A stretch of 64,000 bases of DNA from UBA7359 sp038142205 (GTDB taxonomy: Bacteria > Pseudomonadota > Gammaproteobacteria > Eutrophobiales > Eutrophobiaceae): NCBI GenBank assembly GCA_038142205.1, contig JAYQJO010000001.1:1364001-1428000 (forward strand), written 5' to 3'. Every line of letters starts with the position of its first letter. Positions within the stretch are counted from its first letter, which is position 1. Of the stretch, positions 1 through 9,099 are shown in pieces. The notes beneath the pieces were generated by a model. The model worked only from the letters and a program-made list of their open reading frames with translations, was not told the DNA's origin and did no database searches. A program made the translations under genes and the position numbers.

Positions 1-118
1 TAAAAGAATCAATATGCGTAATTACAACTTCATTTTTTATTTTTTTTTGTAGAACAAATTGAATCAATCCTGCATCATCAGGATTATCTTCGATTAATAA
101 AATATTGATACTTTTCAT
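1..118 (-). CDS. Response regulator receiver domain, N-terminal 39 residues only (cut by window edge)
   Basis: Reading the minus strand from the ATG at 118 gives an open frame to the window edge that begins MKSINILLIEDNPDDAGLIQ. This is the start of a CheY-like receiver domain: beta-1 strand followed by the acidic pair E-D (residues 10-11) that binds Mg2+, with the N-P-D-D-A loop typical of stand-alone Rcp1-like response regulators. The phosphoacceptor Asp lies beyond the edge. It is the gene downstream of the MarR regulator on the same strand, 52 bp away, so the two may be co-transcribed. Output domain, if any, is unknown. Confidence 0.75.
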   Translation of the reverse strand, partial: MKSINILLIEDNPDDAGLIQFVLQKKIKNEVVITHIDSF

Positions 119-170
119 TTATAATTAACCTTAAATCATCGTTTTTTAAATAATTTACAATAGAACTGAG

Positions 171-629
171 TTATATAACTTCTTCTAATAATAAATTTTT
201 TCTCATTGTTTCTTCGAGCTTATAAAGCGTGTCTCGCAACTTATAGAATTCTGGATCAGATAATTCGGTTTCACATGCGACCTTGCTTTGCATCTTTGCT
301 ACTGCATGCTCAAGTTCGCGACCTTTATCAGTTAACAAGACTTCGACAATACGCTCGTCTTCTTTTTTTCTTACTCTAGAGACAATACCGATCTTTTCTA
401 GACGTTTGACAAGCGGTGTAATCATGGCCGAATCGAGCTTTAGTTTTTCAGCTATTGCACCAATGCTTAAACCGTCGGACTCCCACAACAAAATCAGAAC
501 TAAATACTGTGGATAGGTAATACCGACTTCATCAAGTTTTGTACGGTATGAACGAACAATCGTATTTGTGGCTGCATACAAAGCAAAACATAACTGATTG
601 TTTAATAAAAGATTATCGTAATTAGACAT
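171..629 (-). CDS. MarR-family transcriptional regulator
   Basis: 152 residues, the normal MarR length. A winged helix-turn-helix occupies about residues 35-105: the segment around ITYPQYLVLILLWE is the usual MarR entry, followed by the recognition helix region DSAMITPLVKRLEKIGIVSR and a wing with RKKEDERIVEVLLTDKG. N- and C-terminal helices supply the dimer interface. MarR proteins usually repress their own promoter and a neighbour and are released by small phenolic or oxidised ligands. The ligand cannot be told from sequence. The palindromic region just upstream (652-684) is the likely autoregulatory operator. Start at the ATG at 629. Confidence 0.9.
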   Translation of the reverse strand: MSNYDNLLLNNQLCFALYAATNTIVRSYRTKLDEVGITYPQYLVLILLWESDGLSIGAIAEKLKLDSAMITPLVKRLEKIGIVSRVRKKEDERIVEVLLTDKGRELEHAVAKMQSKVACETELSDPEFYKLRDTLYKLEETMRKNLLLEEVI

Positions 630-651
630 GATAGCTTCATAATTATTTAAA

Positions 652-684
652 GCATTAAATTATAATGCATTAATGAATTAATGC
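652..684. promoter_or_regulatory. Overlapping inverted repeats upstream of marR (candidate operator)
   Basis: Two overlapping palindromes lie 23-55 bp before the MarR start: GCATTA-N5-TAATGC at 652-668 and GCATTAAT-GA-ATTAATGC at 667-684, sharing the GC at 667-668. MarR dimers bind AT-rich inverted repeats of this size over their own promoter. This is a visible repeat; the binding is inferred. Confidence 0.6.
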
Positions 685-745
685 TCTAATTTGGTGCATA
701 ACTTGTGTGATTGAGTTCACACTTTTTTAGGTAGGTTTGGTTTAT

Positions 746-2116
746 TTATAACGCTACTTTTTCTAGAACTTGAGAGATATGTGAGACTGTAAGAATATCC
801 ATTTCAGATGAAAACTGCTTAGGGTTATTTGCTAATGGAATCAAAGCTTGTTTAAAACCATGCTTTTGAGCTTCATTTAATCGCTCAATGCCATTTTGTA
901 TTGGCCGTATTTCACCTGACAAGCCTATTTCACCATACATAATCATATCATTTGGTAACGGTTTATTTTTAAAGCTTGAAACGATAGAGAGCAATAAAGG
1001 TAAATCTGTTGCTGTTTCAGTAATACGCATACCGCCCACAACATTGATAAAAACATCTTGATCACTCATTGAAATACCGACATGCCGATGCAATACAGCT
1101 AATAACATGGCTAAGCGATTTTGCTCCAAACCTAATGCTACCCGCCTTGGATTACCTAAATGAGATTGATCGACTAATGCCTGTACTTCGACCAACATGG
1201 GGCGCGTGCCTTCGCGTGTGACCATGATGGCACTGCCTGGAACATGTTCATCATGTCCAGATAAAAAGATAGCGGAAGGATTGGATACTTCTCGTAAGCC
1301 CTTATCAGTCATGGCAAAAATACCCAGCTCATTGACTGCGCCATAACGATTTTTAACCGTACGGACAACACGATAACGACTACCACTATCTCCTTCAAAA
1401 TATAGGACCGTATCAACCATATGTTCAAGCACCCTAGGTCCAGCCAGAGCTCCTTCTTTAGTTACATGTCCAACCAAAAATAAAGCTGTATTTGTTTGTT
1501 TTGCAAAACGTACCAGTTGTGCTGCGCATTCCCTGACTTGTGCAACTGCACCGGGCGCTGATTGCAACATATCACTGTATACCGTTTGTATAGAATCTAT
1601 GACAATGACTTTTGCCTGTTCTTTATTAGCAACATTTAAAATTCGTTCTAAATGATTTTCAGTCAATATACGAAGATTATCCAAAGACAAACCGAGACGT
1701 TGGCCTCGCAAACCGACTTGCTGAGCTGATTCTTCTCCTGTGACATAAAGACTGGAAATACTTGCTTTATCAAGACTTGATAAGGTTTGTAATAATAAGG
1801 TTGATTTACCAATACCAGGATCGCCACCAATTAGAGTAACCGAACCGTTTACTAGTCCACCACCCATAACACGATCCAGTTCTGACAGACCCGTTTGTTG
1901 TCTTGGCGTTTCACTCGCATCAATTTCTCCAAGCGAACAAACTTCAGATGGTCCTGCTAGATGTTCGCGAAAACGACTAACGTTAGAAGTAACTTTTTTC
2001 TCAACAACTGCTTCCTGCAAGGTGTTCCACGCCATACAGTCTGGACACTGTCCCACCCACTTTGGCGCTTCAGCACCACAATCACTGCATTGATATAAAA
2101 CTTTTGCCTTAGCCAT
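746..2116 (-). CDS. radA: DNA repair protein RadA (Sms), branch-migration ATPase
   Basis: RadA drives branch migration of recombination intermediates alongside RecA. Domains in order: a four-cysteine zinc finger at about residues 8-30 (C-S-D-C and C-P-D-C), a RecA-like ATPase core with Walker A GGDPGIGKST near residue 100, the RadA signature KNRYG near 250, and a Lon-protease-like C-terminal domain without the catalytic dyad. About 456 residues, the usual length. The frame extends to a TTG at 2125, but ATG at 2116 gives the family start MAKAKVLYQC. It overlaps the end of alr by 8 bp, so it is translationally coupled to alr and dnaB. Confidence 0.96.
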   Translation of the reverse strand: MAKAKVLYQCSDCGAEAPKWVGQCPDCMAWNTLQEAVVEKKVTSNVSRFREHLAGPSEVCSLGEIDASETPRQQTGLSELDRVMGGGLVNGSVTLIGGDPGIGKSTLLLQTLSSLDKASISSLYVTGEESAQQVGLRGQRLGLSLDNLRILTENHLERILNVANKEQAKVIVIDSIQTVYSDMLQSAPGAVAQVRECAAQLVRFAKQTNTALFLVGHVTKEGALAGPRVLEHMVDTVLYFEGDSGSRYRVVRTVKNRYGAVNELGIFAMTDKGLREVSNPSAIFLSGHDEHVPGSAIMVTREGTRPMLVEVQALVDQSHLGNPRRVALGLEQNRLAMLLAVLHRHVGISMSDQDVFINVVGGMRITETATDLPLLLSIVSSFKNKPLPNDMIMYGEIGLSGEIRPIQNGIERLNEAQKHGFKQALIPLANNPKQFSSEMDILTVSHISQVLEKVAL

Positions 2117-3188
2117 TCTCAACAAACTCTAATCTCTTATGCACGCCGCAAAGTAATTCATAAGGAATGGTATCAGCATGTTGTGCTATTTCTTCGATAG
2201 GTAATGATTCACCCCATAGTACTATTCTGTCACCTATCTTTGCTTGGGGCTGATTGCGTAAATCAACAGTTAACATATCCATTGAAGCTCGTCCTATTAA
2301 TGAACATCGCACACCGTTTACAATAATTGGGGTGCCTGATCTAGCATGTCTTGGAAAACCGTCACCATAACCGGCAGCAACAACGCCAACAGGCATATCT
2401 TCGGGACACCGCCACGTTGCGCCATAACCAACTGAATCACCTTTGCGTAAGTGTTGAATTGAAATAATTTCAGACTCTAATGTCATAACCGGTTTTAAAC
2501 CATAATCATCTGCAAGCTTATCTTTCATCGGTGATACGCCATATAACATCAAGCCCGGACGAACCCAATCAGCATGAGTTTCAGAAAAATTTATTATCGC
2601 AGCAGAATTAGCCAGAGTTTTTTCATAATTTAATTCACTACAAAATTGCTTAAATAATTTCAGCTGCTGTTGCGTTAATGGATGGTCAACTTGATTTGCC
2701 GTCGCAAAATGCGTCATCAATCGTATAGAGGGGTTTACGTTTGAACAATTATTTAAACGTTCTAATAAAGCTTTTGCTTTATCTATAGATACGCCAAGAC
2801 GATGCATGCCTGTATCAATTTTTAACCATACTTGTAGTGGTTCATCTAAGCTTGCATGCTCCAAAGCTTCAACTTGTATTTCATTATGAATTACAACTTC
2901 AAGTTTCAACTGTACGATACGATTTAAATCAATCGCTTTATGTGGGCCTTCAAGCAAGACAATTGGGTTTATGATACCAGCCGCTCTTAGTTCTTCTGCT
3001 TCTTCAAGACATGCAACACCATAGGCATCAGCATCTTTCAACGTTTGCGCTGTTCGGACGATACCATGACCATAGGCATCTGCCTTGATCACAACCATTA
3101 CTTTTGAAGAGGGAGCGAGTTCACGTACGCGTTTTAAATTATGTATCAGGGCTTGTTTATCAATGACTACCCTTGATGGTCGTGTCAT
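2109..3188 (-). CDS. alr: Alanine racemase
   Basis: PLP enzyme interconverting L- and D-alanine for peptidoglycan. 359 residues. The PLP-binding lysine is K35 in the motif VIKADAYGHG, and the catalytic tyrosine lies in the segment GDSVGYGATW near residue 255, followed by the conserved AGYGDGFPR. An N-terminal TIM barrel and C-terminal beta domain are both complete. The start codon overlaps the dnaB stop in an ATGA arrangement, placing it in the dnaB-alr-radA operon; alr downstream of dnaB is the common gammaproteobacterial order. Confidence 0.96.
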   Translation of the reverse strand: MTRPSRVVIDKQALIHNLKRVRELAPSSKVMVVIKADAYGHGIVRTAQTLKDADAYGVACLEEAEELRAAGIINPIVLLEGPHKAIDLNRIVQLKLEVVIHNEIQVEALEHASLDEPLQVWLKIDTGMHRLGVSIDKAKALLERLNNCSNVNPSIRLMTHFATANQVDHPLTQQQLKLFKQFCSELNYEKTLANSAAIINFSETHADWVRPGLMLYGVSPMKDKLADDYGLKPVMTLESEIISIQHLRKGDSVGYGATWRCPEDMPVGVVAAGYGDGFPRHARSGTPIIVNGVRCSLIGRASMDMLTVDLRNQPQAKIGDRIVLWGESLPIEEIAQHADTIPYELLCGVHKRLEFVENG

Positions 3189-4603
3189 TCAGAAAACCCG
3201 GAAGGAGGCCCAGAATGAGGTAAGGCATAATCTTCGACATAATTCTCGAAACGCGTATATTTGCCAAGGAAAGAAAGTTTTACTTTACCAATCGGTCCAT
3301 TACGCTGTTTACCTATGATCACTTCTGCAATACCTTTATCAACACTTTCAGAATCATAAACTTCATCTCGATAGATAAAGAGAATAACGTCTGCATCCTG
3401 TTCTATCGCGCCCGATTCACGTAAGTCAGACATTACAGGACGTTTATCAGTTCGTTGTTCGAGACTACGGTTTAACTGAGATAAAGCAATAACGGGTACG
3501 TTTAATTCTTTAGCCATTGCTTTTAATGAACGTGAAATCTCAGAAATTTCCGTTGCGCGGTTTTCACTTGTGCCTGCAACTTGCATTAACTGTAGATAAT
3601 CAACAATAACCAGATCGAGACCATGTTCGCGTGAAATACGACGGCAACGCGCCCTCAATTCTGAAGGTGTTAATGCTGGCGTATCATCAATAAACATTCG
3701 AGATTCCTGCAAAATACTGACCGCCGACGTAAGTCTTGGCCAGTCTTCATCATCTAGTTTACCGGTACGTATTTTATGCTGATCAATTCGACCCAATGAG
3801 GACATCATCCTCATTGCTAATTGTTCACCCGGCATTTCCATACTGAAAATTGCCACGCTTGCTTTACCTTTAATCGCGGCATGTTCACCAATATTTATTG
3901 AAAATGCGGTTTTACCCATTGATGGTCTTCCGGCAACAATAATTAAATCAGAACGTTGAAAACCCGCTGTTTTCATATCTAGGTCATCATAGCCAGTGCC
4001 AATACCTGTAATCGGACTGTCTTTATGAAATAGTTCGTCTATGCGTTCCAGGGCATCTTTTAGATAATCTTTTATGCCGTGGTAACTTTTTCTACCTTGA
4101 TTCTCTCTTTCAGCGATTTCGAAAACCGTTTGCTCTGCATATTCTAGAATTTGTTCACTCGAGCGTCCCTGTGGATTAAAAACGGTATCGTTGATATCGC
4201 TAGTTGCCGAGATTAACTGTCTTAAGATAGAACGTTTACGAACAATATCTGCATAAGCAGAAATATTACTCGCGCTAGGTGTATTTTCAGCTAAAGCAGC
4301 AAGGTTACGCATACCACCGGCTTCGTCCAGTAACTGATGGTTTTCCAACCATTCAGCTACGGTAACTATATCGTAAGGCTGACCTTCTTCGCTGAGCTTA
4401 TTAATGGCATGGAAAATAGTTCGATGATCTTTGCGATAAAAGTCTTCTTCGCGCACACGTTCAACGACTTTATCCCAGGCTTCTTTGTCGAGAAAAGCGC
4501 CGCCGAGAACAGCCTGTTCAGCTTCAATAGAATGTGGTGGAATTTTTAATGCTGAGGTTTCAGCATCATTAGAAAAAGGTGTATGTACCGGTTCCTGCAT
4601 CAA
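3185..4603 (-). CDS. dnaB: Replicative DNA helicase DnaB
   Basis: Hexameric 5'-3' helicase that opens the replication fork. 472 residues, as in E. coli. The N-terminal domain (about 20-125) starts with PPHSIEAEQAVLGG. The RecA-like motor follows, with Walker A GRPSMGKTA near residue 225, the Walker B segment DLVIVDYLQLM, and the DnaB motif LRESGAIEQDADVI near 400. No intein or insertion is present. It overlaps alr by 4 bp. A 10-bp-arm hairpin lies between it and rplI upstream. Confidence 0.97.
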   Translation of the reverse strand: MMQEPVHTPFSNDAETSALKIPPHSIEAEQAVLGGAFLDKEAWDKVVERVREEDFYRKDHRTIFHAINKLSEEGQPYDIVTVAEWLENHQLLDEAGGMRNLAALAENTPSASNISAYADIVRKRSILRQLISATSDINDTVFNPQGRSSEQILEYAEQTVFEIAERENQGRKSYHGIKDYLKDALERIDELFHKDSPITGIGTGYDDLDMKTAGFQRSDLIIVAGRPSMGKTAFSINIGEHAAIKGKASVAIFSMEMPGEQLAMRMMSSLGRIDQHKIRTGKLDDEDWPRLTSAVSILQESRMFIDDTPALTPSELRARCRRISREHGLDLVIVDYLQLMQVAGTSENRATEISEISRSLKAMAKELNVPVIALSQLNRSLEQRTDKRPVMSDLRESGAIEQDADVILFIYRDEVYDSESVDKGIAEVIIGKQRNGPIGKVKLSFLGKYTRFENYVEDYALPHSGPPSGFSE

Positions 4604-4634
4604 GTTCTCCAGAGTTGTTTACAACTCATTTTTT

Positions 4635-4658
4635 GATTGCCTGTATACACAGGCAATC
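4635..4658. repeat. Hairpin between rplI and dnaB
   Basis: GATTGCCTGT at 4635-4644 and its reverse complement at 4649-4658 form a perfect 10-bp stem with a 4-nt loop. On the minus strand it is followed by an A run rather than a T run, so it is not a standard intrinsic terminator. It may be an RNA processing or attenuation element that sets different levels for ribosomal proteins and helicase. Confidence 0.5.
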
Positions 4659-4702
4659 GAGAAGACATCTTTAATATTGTTGCAGGTATTCAGAAAAAGG
4701 GA

Positions 4703-5161
4703 TTAATCGTTTCCTTCTTCAGCAACAACATTAACCTTAATAGTCGCAGTTACATCTGCATGAAGTTGAACATTAAGTTCAATTTCACCCGTGCTGCGAA
4801 TTGGTCCTTCAGGAAGTCTGATTTCTTGTTTAGATAATTCAACACCCGTCGCAGTCACAGCCTCAGCAATATCCGCTGTACCAACTGAACCAAACAACTT
4901 ACCTTCGTCGCCCGCTTTACGCGCGATAGAGACAGTAGTCGCATTCAGCTTTTCAGCACGAGCATTTGCTTCGTTCAAAGCATCCTGTTCCTGTTTTTCC
5001 AGCTCTACTCTACGAGCATCAAATTTGGCAATGTTATCTGCTGTAGCAGAAACGGCTTTACCACTGGGAATCAGGTAGTTTCTACCAAAACCAGGCTTAA
5101 CGTTGACTCGATCACCCAAAGCCCCGAGTTTATGCACTTTTTCAAGCAAGATAACTTCCAT
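4703..5161 (-). CDS. rplI: 50S ribosomal protein bL9
   Basis: 152 residues. The N-terminal domain opens MEVILLEKVHKLGALGDRVNVKPGFGRNYLIPSGKA, the bL9 signature. A long central helix (about 42-75, rich in E, A, K) connects to the C-terminal rRNA-binding domain. The protein stabilises the L1 stalk base and helps frame maintenance. Follows rpsR by 43 bp in the rpsF-rpsR-rplI operon. Confidence 0.97.
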   Translation of the reverse strand: MEVILLEKVHKLGALGDRVNVKPGFGRNYLIPSGKAVSATADNIAKFDARRVELEKQEQDALNEANARAEKLNATTVSIARKAGDEGKLFGSVGTADIAEAVTATGVELSKQEIRLPEGPIRSTGEIELNVQLHADVTATIKVNVVAEEGND

Positions 5162-5204
5162 CAGACAACCTCAATTCTTAACAATTTTATGATAACAGAT
5201 TCTA

Positions 5205-5429
5205 TTAATGCGCGTCACAGTATGGGATCAAAGCAAGGTAGCGGGCACGCTTGATTGCGGTTGATAACTGACGTTGGTAACGAGCGTTGGTTCCTGAAAT
5301 ACGGCTAGGAACAATTTTTCCTGATTCAGAGACATAATTCTTTAATGTATTGATATCTTTATAATCAATCTCAATCACGCCATCTGCGGTAAATCGGCAA
5401 AATCTTTTACGTTTGAAATAACGAGCCAT
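5205..5429 (-). CDS. rpsR: 30S ribosomal protein bS18
   Basis: 74 residues beginning MARYFKRKRFCRFTADGV, with the conserved RNA-binding stretch RISGTNARYQRQLSTAIKRARYLALIPY. bS18 binds the 16S central domain together with bS6, whose gene is directly upstream (15 bp). There is no priB between rpsF and rpsR, unlike E. coli. Confidence 0.97.
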   Translation of the reverse strand: MARYFKRKRFCRFTADGVIEIDYKDINTLKNYVSESGKIVPSRISGTNARYQRQLSTAIKRARYLALIPYCDAH

Positions 5430-5444
5430 TTTATGATCCTCTCT

Positions 5445-5909
5445 TTATTCTTCAGTTGCAGGAGCTTCAGGTTTTTCTTCTGATTCCTGTTCTGCTTCTT
5501 GAGCAGGTTTTTCTTCGGTAGTGTCAGCAGCTGCAGCTTCAGGAGCTGCTTTTTCCGCAGGTTTTGATGCTGTTTTGGCGGCTTCTTCTTCCTTGATTTT
5601 AATCAATGGAGAATCACCTGTTACAGCTTCATCTTTCTTAACAACCAGATTACGAATAACCGCATCGTTGTAGCGGAATGCTTCGGTTAATTCTTTTAAA
5701 GAATCAGCATTACATTCGATGTTCATCAGAACATAATGTGCTTTGTGGATTTTATTGATTGGGTAAGCCAATAGACGGCGGCCCCAGTCTTCAAGACGAT
5801 GGATTTGACCGTTGCTGCCAGTAATCATCTCTTTGTAGCGATCAATCATCGCAGGTACTTGTTCGCTCTGGTCAGGATGAACCAGAAACACAATTTCGTA
5901 GTGTCGCAT
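5445..5909 (-). CDS. rpsF: 30S ribosomal protein bS6 with long acidic/Ala-rich tail
   Basis: bS6 heterodimerises with bS18 on the 30S platform. The core (about residues 1-100) starts MRHYEIVFLVHPDQSEQVPAM. The frame extends further upstream to a TTG at 5957, but ATG at 5909 has an AGAGGA ribosome-binding site 6 bp before it and matches the family start. From about residue 104 there is a tail of roughly 50 residues made almost only of A, E, K, P, T and S. In E. coli this end is a short tail that RimK extends with glutamates; here a long acidic tail is encoded. Confidence 0.94.
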   Translation of the reverse strand: MRHYEIVFLVHPDQSEQVPAMIDRYKEMITGSNGQIHRLEDWGRRLLAYPINKIHKAHYVLMNIECNADSLKELTEAFRYNDAVIRNLVVKKDEAVTGDSPLIKIKEEEAAKTASKPAEKAAPEAAAADTTEEKPAQEAEQESEEKPEAPATEE

Positions 5910-5930
5910 TTCAATTCCTCTTGGATTATA

Positions 5931-5955
5931 GCCTCCTCTTATTTCAGGGTGAGGC
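5931..5955 (-). promoter_or_regulatory. Stem-loop in rpsF leader (possible bS6:bS18 autoregulatory site)
   Basis: In the rpsF 5' leader, GCCTC (5951-5955 read on the minus strand) can pair with GAGGC (5931-5935) around a loop holding CACCC and AAGAGGA. bS6:bS18 complexes are known to repress rpsF operons through a leader stem-loop in many bacteria. The stem is visible. The assignment is only by position. Confidence 0.3.
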
Positions 5956-5974
5956 AAGGATAAAAGTGGCGCGA

Positions 5975-6003
5975 ATTCTAATGGATTGACATGCTGACCG
6001 CAA
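5975..6003 (-). promoter_or_regulatory. Sigma-70 promoter of the rpsF operon
   Basis: On the minus strand TTGCGG (5998-6003) is followed after 17 bp by TAGAAT (5975-5980). It lies about 66-94 bp before the rpsF start and gives a leader of about 60 nt, suitable for the whole rpsF-rpsR-rplI-dnaB-alr-radA run. Confidence 0.6.
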
Positions 6004-6072
6004 CGAATAAACGCGAAAAATCAAAAAAAAACATAAAAAACTTATATTTTTTATATTTTAATTAAATATCAA

Positions 6073-6825
6073 TTACTTATTACTTCTCTGGCGCACGGTT
6101 TCGTAAAGAATAACACCTGTTGCAACCGACACATTCAGACTTTCTATCTGTCCTAATATTGGTAAAGCAGCAATATAATCACATTCTTTCATGATTGACT
6201 CGCGCATCCCCTTGCCTTCGCCACCCATAATAATAGCGGTAGGGACTTTCAGGTTCATATCATAAATGGATTCTTCAGCTTCTCCATCTGCACCAATTAC
6301 CCAAGCACCGGCTTCTTTTATTTTTTTTACCGCACGAACCAGATTCGTTACCGTAATAACACTCACATTTTCAACCGCGCCACTGGCGACTTTTCGTACT
6401 GTATCAGTGATACCAACTGCTCTATCTTTTGGAATGATGATCGCCGTCACTTTTGTCGCTTCCGCTGTACGAATGCATGCACCAAGATTGTGAGGATCCT
6501 GCACTGAATCGAGAATTAAATATAAAGGATTATTGTCCTTGTTTTGCTCTAATACTTTATCAAGGTCATTATCTGTTTTTTTCTTAGCTGGTTTTACTTC
6601 AATAATCACGCCTTGATGATTTTGATTTTTCGTCATGCGACTCATTGTCGCTCTTGGTGTTGTTTGTACAGCAAAACCCAACTTATTCATTTCATCATGT
6701 ATCATACGAACTGAATCAGAGTTAATCGCTTCCTGTATCCAAACATTAATAATTCTATCGGGAGATGATTCCAACACCTGACTTACCGCATGAATACCGA
6801 ATATTTGTTCTGTTCTTTTAGCCAT
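6073..6825 (-). CDS. rlmB: 23S rRNA (guanosine-2'-O-)-methyltransferase RlmB
   Basis: SpoU/TrmH-family SAM-dependent enzyme that methylates G2251 in the P loop of 23S rRNA. 250 residues. The N-terminal L30e-like substrate-binding domain begins FGIHAVSQVLES. The C-terminal knotted SPOUT domain carries LILDSVQDPHNLGACIRTAEA (motif 1, Arg at the catalytic turn), MGGEGKGMRE (motif 2) and PILGQIESLNVSVATGVILYE (motif 3). Overlaps rnr by 8 bp, as expected for the rnr-rlmB pair of gammaproteobacteria. Confidence 0.96.
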   Translation of the reverse strand: MAKRTEQIFGIHAVSQVLESSPDRIINVWIQEAINSDSVRMIHDEMNKLGFAVQTTPRATMSRMTKNQNHQGVIIEVKPAKKKTDNDLDKVLEQNKDNNPLYLILDSVQDPHNLGACIRTAEATKVTAIIIPKDRAVGITDTVRKVASGAVENVSVITVTNLVRAVKKIKEAGAWVIGADGEAEESIYDMNLKVPTAIIMGGEGKGMRESIMKECDYIAALPILGQIESLNVSVATGVILYETVRQRSNK

Positions 6826-8977
6826 TCTCTATTAACTCAAAATCTATCTTTCTTTCATTCATATTAACGCTGCTTAAAAGTACTTTCAGTCTTTGTCCTA
6901 ACTTAAATACTTTGCCACCACGCTCACCGCGTAAAGTATGTGTAATTGCATCATGATGATAATAATCAATCGGTAAATTACTAATATGAATCAAGCCTTC
7001 AATATAAATATCATCCAATACAACGAATAAGCCAAATGCGGTAACTGAGCTAACGATACCCTCAAACGTTTCGCCAACTTTATCTTTCATGTAAGCACAT
7101 TTAAGTCGTTGTACAGCATCGCGTGATGCTTCTTCGGCACGACGTTCTGTCATAGAGCAATGTTCAGATAATTCAAACATTGCCTGTTTAGAAAACTCGA
7201 AGGTTTCGGCTGTATTACCTTTTATTATATGTTCAATCGCGCGATGCACCATTAAATCTGGATAACGTCTAATTGGTGAAGTGAAGTGTGCATACGTTGG
7301 AAAGCCTAATCCAAAGTGTCCTTCATTAATCATGCTGTACGCCGCCAAAGGCATACTGCGTAACAGTATCGTTTCCAGCATCGGTGCATCTTCACGTTGC
7401 CGGATTAACTTCATTAACTTGGCATAATCTTTCGCTGTCGGTTCATCGCCACCACCTAAAGACAAACCAATTTGTGATAATAAGGAACGAGCATTTTCTA
7501 ACTTCTCTAGCTTTGGAGTTTCATGGATACGGTAAAGAGTCGGTATTTCATGTTCTTCCAAAAACTCACCCGCAGCAACATTCGCTGCCAACATCATTTC
7601 TTCGATTAAACGATGCGCTTCGTTTCGTTCTACCTGATATATTGCTTCTATATGTCCTTCATCATTAAATTCAAATCGTGCTTCCATAGAAGAGAAATCA
7701 ATCAAGCCAGCTTTCTTCCGTTGTCCATGTAAAAGTTGATAAAGCTGGAACAAGTTATCCAGGTATTCGAGTATCTCGCTACGTTTATTTCTTGCAGCAT
7801 CATCTTTATCAACAACTATCGATTGCATTTCATCATAAGTTAAACGTGCAGCGGATTTGATAATGCCTTTAAAGAAGGTCTTATGTTTAACTTTACCTTT
7901 CGCATCAATATTCATTTCACAAACCAGACTATATCGATCTACTTCCGGTTTTAGCGAACATAAACCATTCGATAATACTTCTGGTAACATTGGAATAACA
8001 CGATCAGGAAAATAAACAGATGTGCCTCGCGTTCGTGCTTCATTATCCAATGCTGTTTTATTTTTCACATAATGCGAAACATCAGCAATAGCGACTAGCA
8101 ATTTCCAGCCATTACCTTCTTTTTCACAATACACTGCATCATCAAAATCACGCGCATCAGCACCATCGATGGTGACAAGAGGGAAGTTACGAATATCAAT
8201 TCTGTTATCAATATCATTAAGCACGACTTCATCGGTTAAGTCTTTAATTTCTTTTTCTAGTGCTTCCGGCCATTCGAACGGTAATTCATAACTGCGTATC
8301 GCAATATCAACCGCCATACTACCTTCAAGCCCATCACCAATAACGTTTAATATTTTACCAATGGCCTGACGATGTTTTTCCGGTTGTTGCAAAATTTCCA
8401 TGACGACAAACTGTCCGTGTTTCGCGTTTTTCTTTTCTTTAGGGAGGATAAGGATATCCTGACTTAGCCTTTTATTATCAGGTACAACATAAGCGATACC
8501 ACTTTCTTCATAATAGCGACCAACGATCTGATGATTGGCTCGCTCTATAACTTCAATAAGCACACCTTCACGTTTACCTTGTTTATCAACACTGACTTCT
8601 CGAACTACAACGCGATCAGCATTTAACACCGTCCGCATTTGTCTTGCTGATAAAAATAAGTCCTTACCGCCTTCATCGGGCACGACAAATCCATAACCAT
8701 CTGGATGACCAATAACACGGCCTTTAATCAAATCCATTTTTTCGATTAAGCCATAACTACCACGGCGATTACGGATTAACTGTCCATCACGTTTCATCGC
8801 TTTTAAACGACGACCTAATGCACGCCGTTCTTCAGGATCATTAATCTTAAAAGCTACGGCTAATTCTTTACGCGCTAACGGTCGACCTGCTTCACGTAAA
8901 AAATCCAGAATGGCATCACGCTCAGGCAAATCGAATTGTTTCATTGTGGAAGGCTCTGGTTTTCTTTTTTTACCCAT
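6818..8977 (-). CDS. rnr: Ribonuclease R
   Basis: 3'-5' exoribonuclease that digests structured RNA. 719 residues, shorter than the E. coli enzyme (about 810) mainly at the C-terminal basic tail. Order: N-terminal helix-turn-helix-like domain (15-80), cold-shock domains, the RNB catalytic domain from about 245 with the Asp cluster IDGADARDFDDAV (near 272-285), and a C-terminal S1 domain (about 635-715) with GEFEGIVSSV-type entry (here GETFEGIVSSVTAFGLFV). The protein ends soon after S1, so the lysine-rich tail is missing. Confidence 0.95.
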   Translation of the reverse strand: MGKKRKPEPSTMKQFDLPERDAILDFLREAGRPLARKELAVAFKINDPEERRALGRRLKAMKRDGQLIRNRRGSYGLIEKMDLIKGRVIGHPDGYGFVVPDEGGKDLFLSARQMRTVLNADRVVVREVSVDKQGKREGVLIEVIERANHQIVGRYYEESGIAYVVPDNKRLSQDILILPKEKKNAKHGQFVVMEILQQPEKHRQAIGKILNVIGDGLEGSMAVDIAIRSYELPFEWPEALEKEIKDLTDEVVLNDIDNRIDIRNFPLVTIDGADARDFDDAVYCEKEGNGWKLLVAIADVSHYVKNKTALDNEARTRGTSVYFPDRVIPMLPEVLSNGLCSLKPEVDRYSLVCEMNIDAKGKVKHKTFFKGIIKSAARLTYDEMQSIVVDKDDAARNKRSEILEYLDNLFQLYQLLHGQRKKAGLIDFSSMEARFEFNDEGHIEAIYQVERNEAHRLIEEMMLAANVAAGEFLEEHEIPTLYRIHETPKLEKLENARSLLSQIGLSLGGGDEPTAKDYAKLMKLIRQREDAPMLETILLRSMPLAAYSMINEGHFGLGFPTYAHFTSPIRRYPDLMVHRAIEHIIKGNTAETFEFSKQAMFELSEHCSMTERRAEEASRDAVQRLKCAYMKDKVGETFEGIVSSVTAFGLFVVLDDIYIEGLIHISNLPIDYYHHDAITHTLRGERGGKVFKLGQRLKVLLSSVNMNERKIDFELIENG

Positions 8978-9099
8978 TTGTACCCAGATTAATTGACATT
9001 GATAAAGTGCCTAGATAAAGTCCGCGAATCTTAAGTCTCTCAGTATAGCACAGTCTATAATGACGAAACTTTAGAGGTATTGGTGCCTTTCTTAAATAT

